From an uncultured Porphyromonadaceae bacterium (GTDB lineage: Bacteria; Bacteroidota; Bacteroidia; Bacteroidales; Muribaculaceae), in NCBI GenBank assembly GCA_900549445.1, contig UROS01000119.1:1-7322 (forward strand): DNA of 7,322 nucleotides, read 5' to 3'. Numbering within the stretch: position 1 is the first letter of the stretch; each line of letters opens with the position of its first letter. Below the pieces are notes generated by a model, which had not been told where the DNA came from, did no database searches, and worked only from the letters and a program-made list of their open reading frames with translations. Shown here one piece after another: positions 6,921 through 7,322 of this stretch. The translations under genes were made by a program, and so were the position numbers.

Positions 6921-7290
6921 CTGCTTTCGTTTTTATCTGATTTTTCTGTCAGGGCTTCTTCAATCTTCCGGTAAATGCCGTCGGAGTCAAAACCGCATAT
7001 CGCCTTAAGTTCGGAAGGAGTTCCCTGCGTTATGAACTTATCGGGAATTCCGAGACGTTTCATGGCTACGGAATAACCATGGTCTGCAAACCAGTCTGCC
7101 ACGACCGAGCCAAGACCGCCTTCAATGGTTCCGTCTTCAACAGTCAGCACCGGAACCCCCATGGCGGCAACTTCTTCGAGAATATGCTCGTCGATTGGCT
7201 TAAGGAAAATCATATCGTAGTGAGCAACGGAAACACCCAGCGTTTTTTTTGCTCTTTCAATAGCTTGGGTAACGTCGGCGGCTACAGGAC
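6917..7290 (-). CDS. dxs: 1-deoxy-D-xylulose-5-phosphate synthase, C-terminal part (cut by contig end)
   Basis: The enzyme condenses pyruvate and glyceraldehyde 3-phosphate to DXP, the first step of the MEP isoprenoid pathway, using thiamine diphosphate. Only about the last 124 residues of a protein usually near 620-640 are present, all within the transketolase C-terminal domain. The stretches AHYDMIFLKPIDE, VLTVEDGTIEGGLGS and LGIPDKFITQGTPSEL are typical of DXS. The ATG at 7213-7211 is an internal methionine (the M of YDMIFLK), not the start: the same frame continues upstream as PVAADVTQAIERAKKTLGV to position 7288. It ends there only because adapter sequence begins at 7291, which places an in-frame TAA just upstream. 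The catalytic TPP-binding and pyrimidine-binding domains are outside the window. The stop codon overlaps trkA by four bases, so dxs leads the dxs-trkA-trkH unit. Confidence 0.95.
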
Positions 7291-7322
7291 CTGTCTCTTA
7301 TACACATCTCCGAGCCCCACGA
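7291..7322. other. Sequencing adapter residue (Nextera/Tn5 mosaic end), not genomic
   Basis: CTGTCTCTTATACACATCT at 7291-7309 is the exact 19-base Tn5 mosaic end used in Nextera/tagmentation libraries. It is followed by CCGAGCCCCACGA (7310-7322), which matches the start of the read-2 adapter CCGAGCCCACGAGAC except for one extra C in the C-run. The match runs to the very end of the window, exactly where dxs coding similarity stops. This is read-through adapter left in the assembly, not a transposon in the organism. It should be trimmed before annotation. Confidence 0.97.

Noticed and set aside
7243..7250. Run of eight T (A on the coding strand) in dxs as a slippage or frameshift site
   Set aside because: The frame reads through it with typical DXS sequence on both sides, and one such run in a Lys-Lys stretch is unremarkable.
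7291..7309. Tn5 transposon end suggesting a mobile element
   Set aside because: The 19-base sequence is the engineered mosaic end of tagmentation kits, it is followed by adapter bases, and it sits at the contig edge with no transposase.
1..7322. A new defence, CRISPR, prophage or biosynthetic system
   Set aside because: All major frames are accounted for by conserved housekeeping or lineage-typical genes, and no repeats, tRNA, integrase or defence motifs were seen.

Overview
The window looks like ordinary chromosomal DNA from a member of the Bacteroidota, most likely order Bacteroidales. The evidence is a DUF3256-type secreted protein gene overlapping xseA, a dxs-trkA-trkH gene string, an exact Bacteroidota-type -7 promoter element (TAnnTTTG) before the first gene, and the absence of strong Shine-Dalgarno sequences. 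A gut-type lineage such as Muribaculaceae is possible, but I cannot prove it from this sequence.

Layout. Positions 1-238 are AT-rich; they hold the helicase promoter and no gene I can support. Positions 239-2005 (+) encode a DeaD/CsdA-like DEAD-box RNA helicase with a C-terminal DbpA-type RNA-binding domain. Positions 2006-2149 are an intergenic stretch containing a perfect 14-bp inverted repeat (2014-2065). Positions 2150-4080 (+) are a two-gene unit: a small exported DUF3256 protein, then xseA (exonuclease VII large subunit), joined by a 4-base ATGA overlap. After an 8-base gap the minus-strand unit begins. Read in its own direction it runs dxs (only the 3' end is present), trkA, trkH, with a 4-base ATGA overlap between dxs and trkA and a 21-base gap between trkA and trkH.

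The last 32 bases (7291-7322) are not genomic. They match the Tn5/Nextera mosaic end plus the start of the read-2 adapter, with one extra C. The contig therefore stops inside dxs, and the adapter puts a false stop codon in the dxs frame.

How the genes work together: TrkH (membrane channel subunit) and TrkA (cytosolic nucleotide-binding gating subunit) form one potassium uptake system, translated from the same message as the first enzyme of the MEP isoprenoid pathway. XseA degrades single-stranded DNA with the small subunit XseB, which is not encoded here. The helicase is a separate transcription unit for RNA remodelling. I found no mobile element, CRISPR array, RNA gene, defence system or clearly new system. 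The points most worth checking are the adapter artefact, the large hairpin after the helicase gene and the missing xseB.
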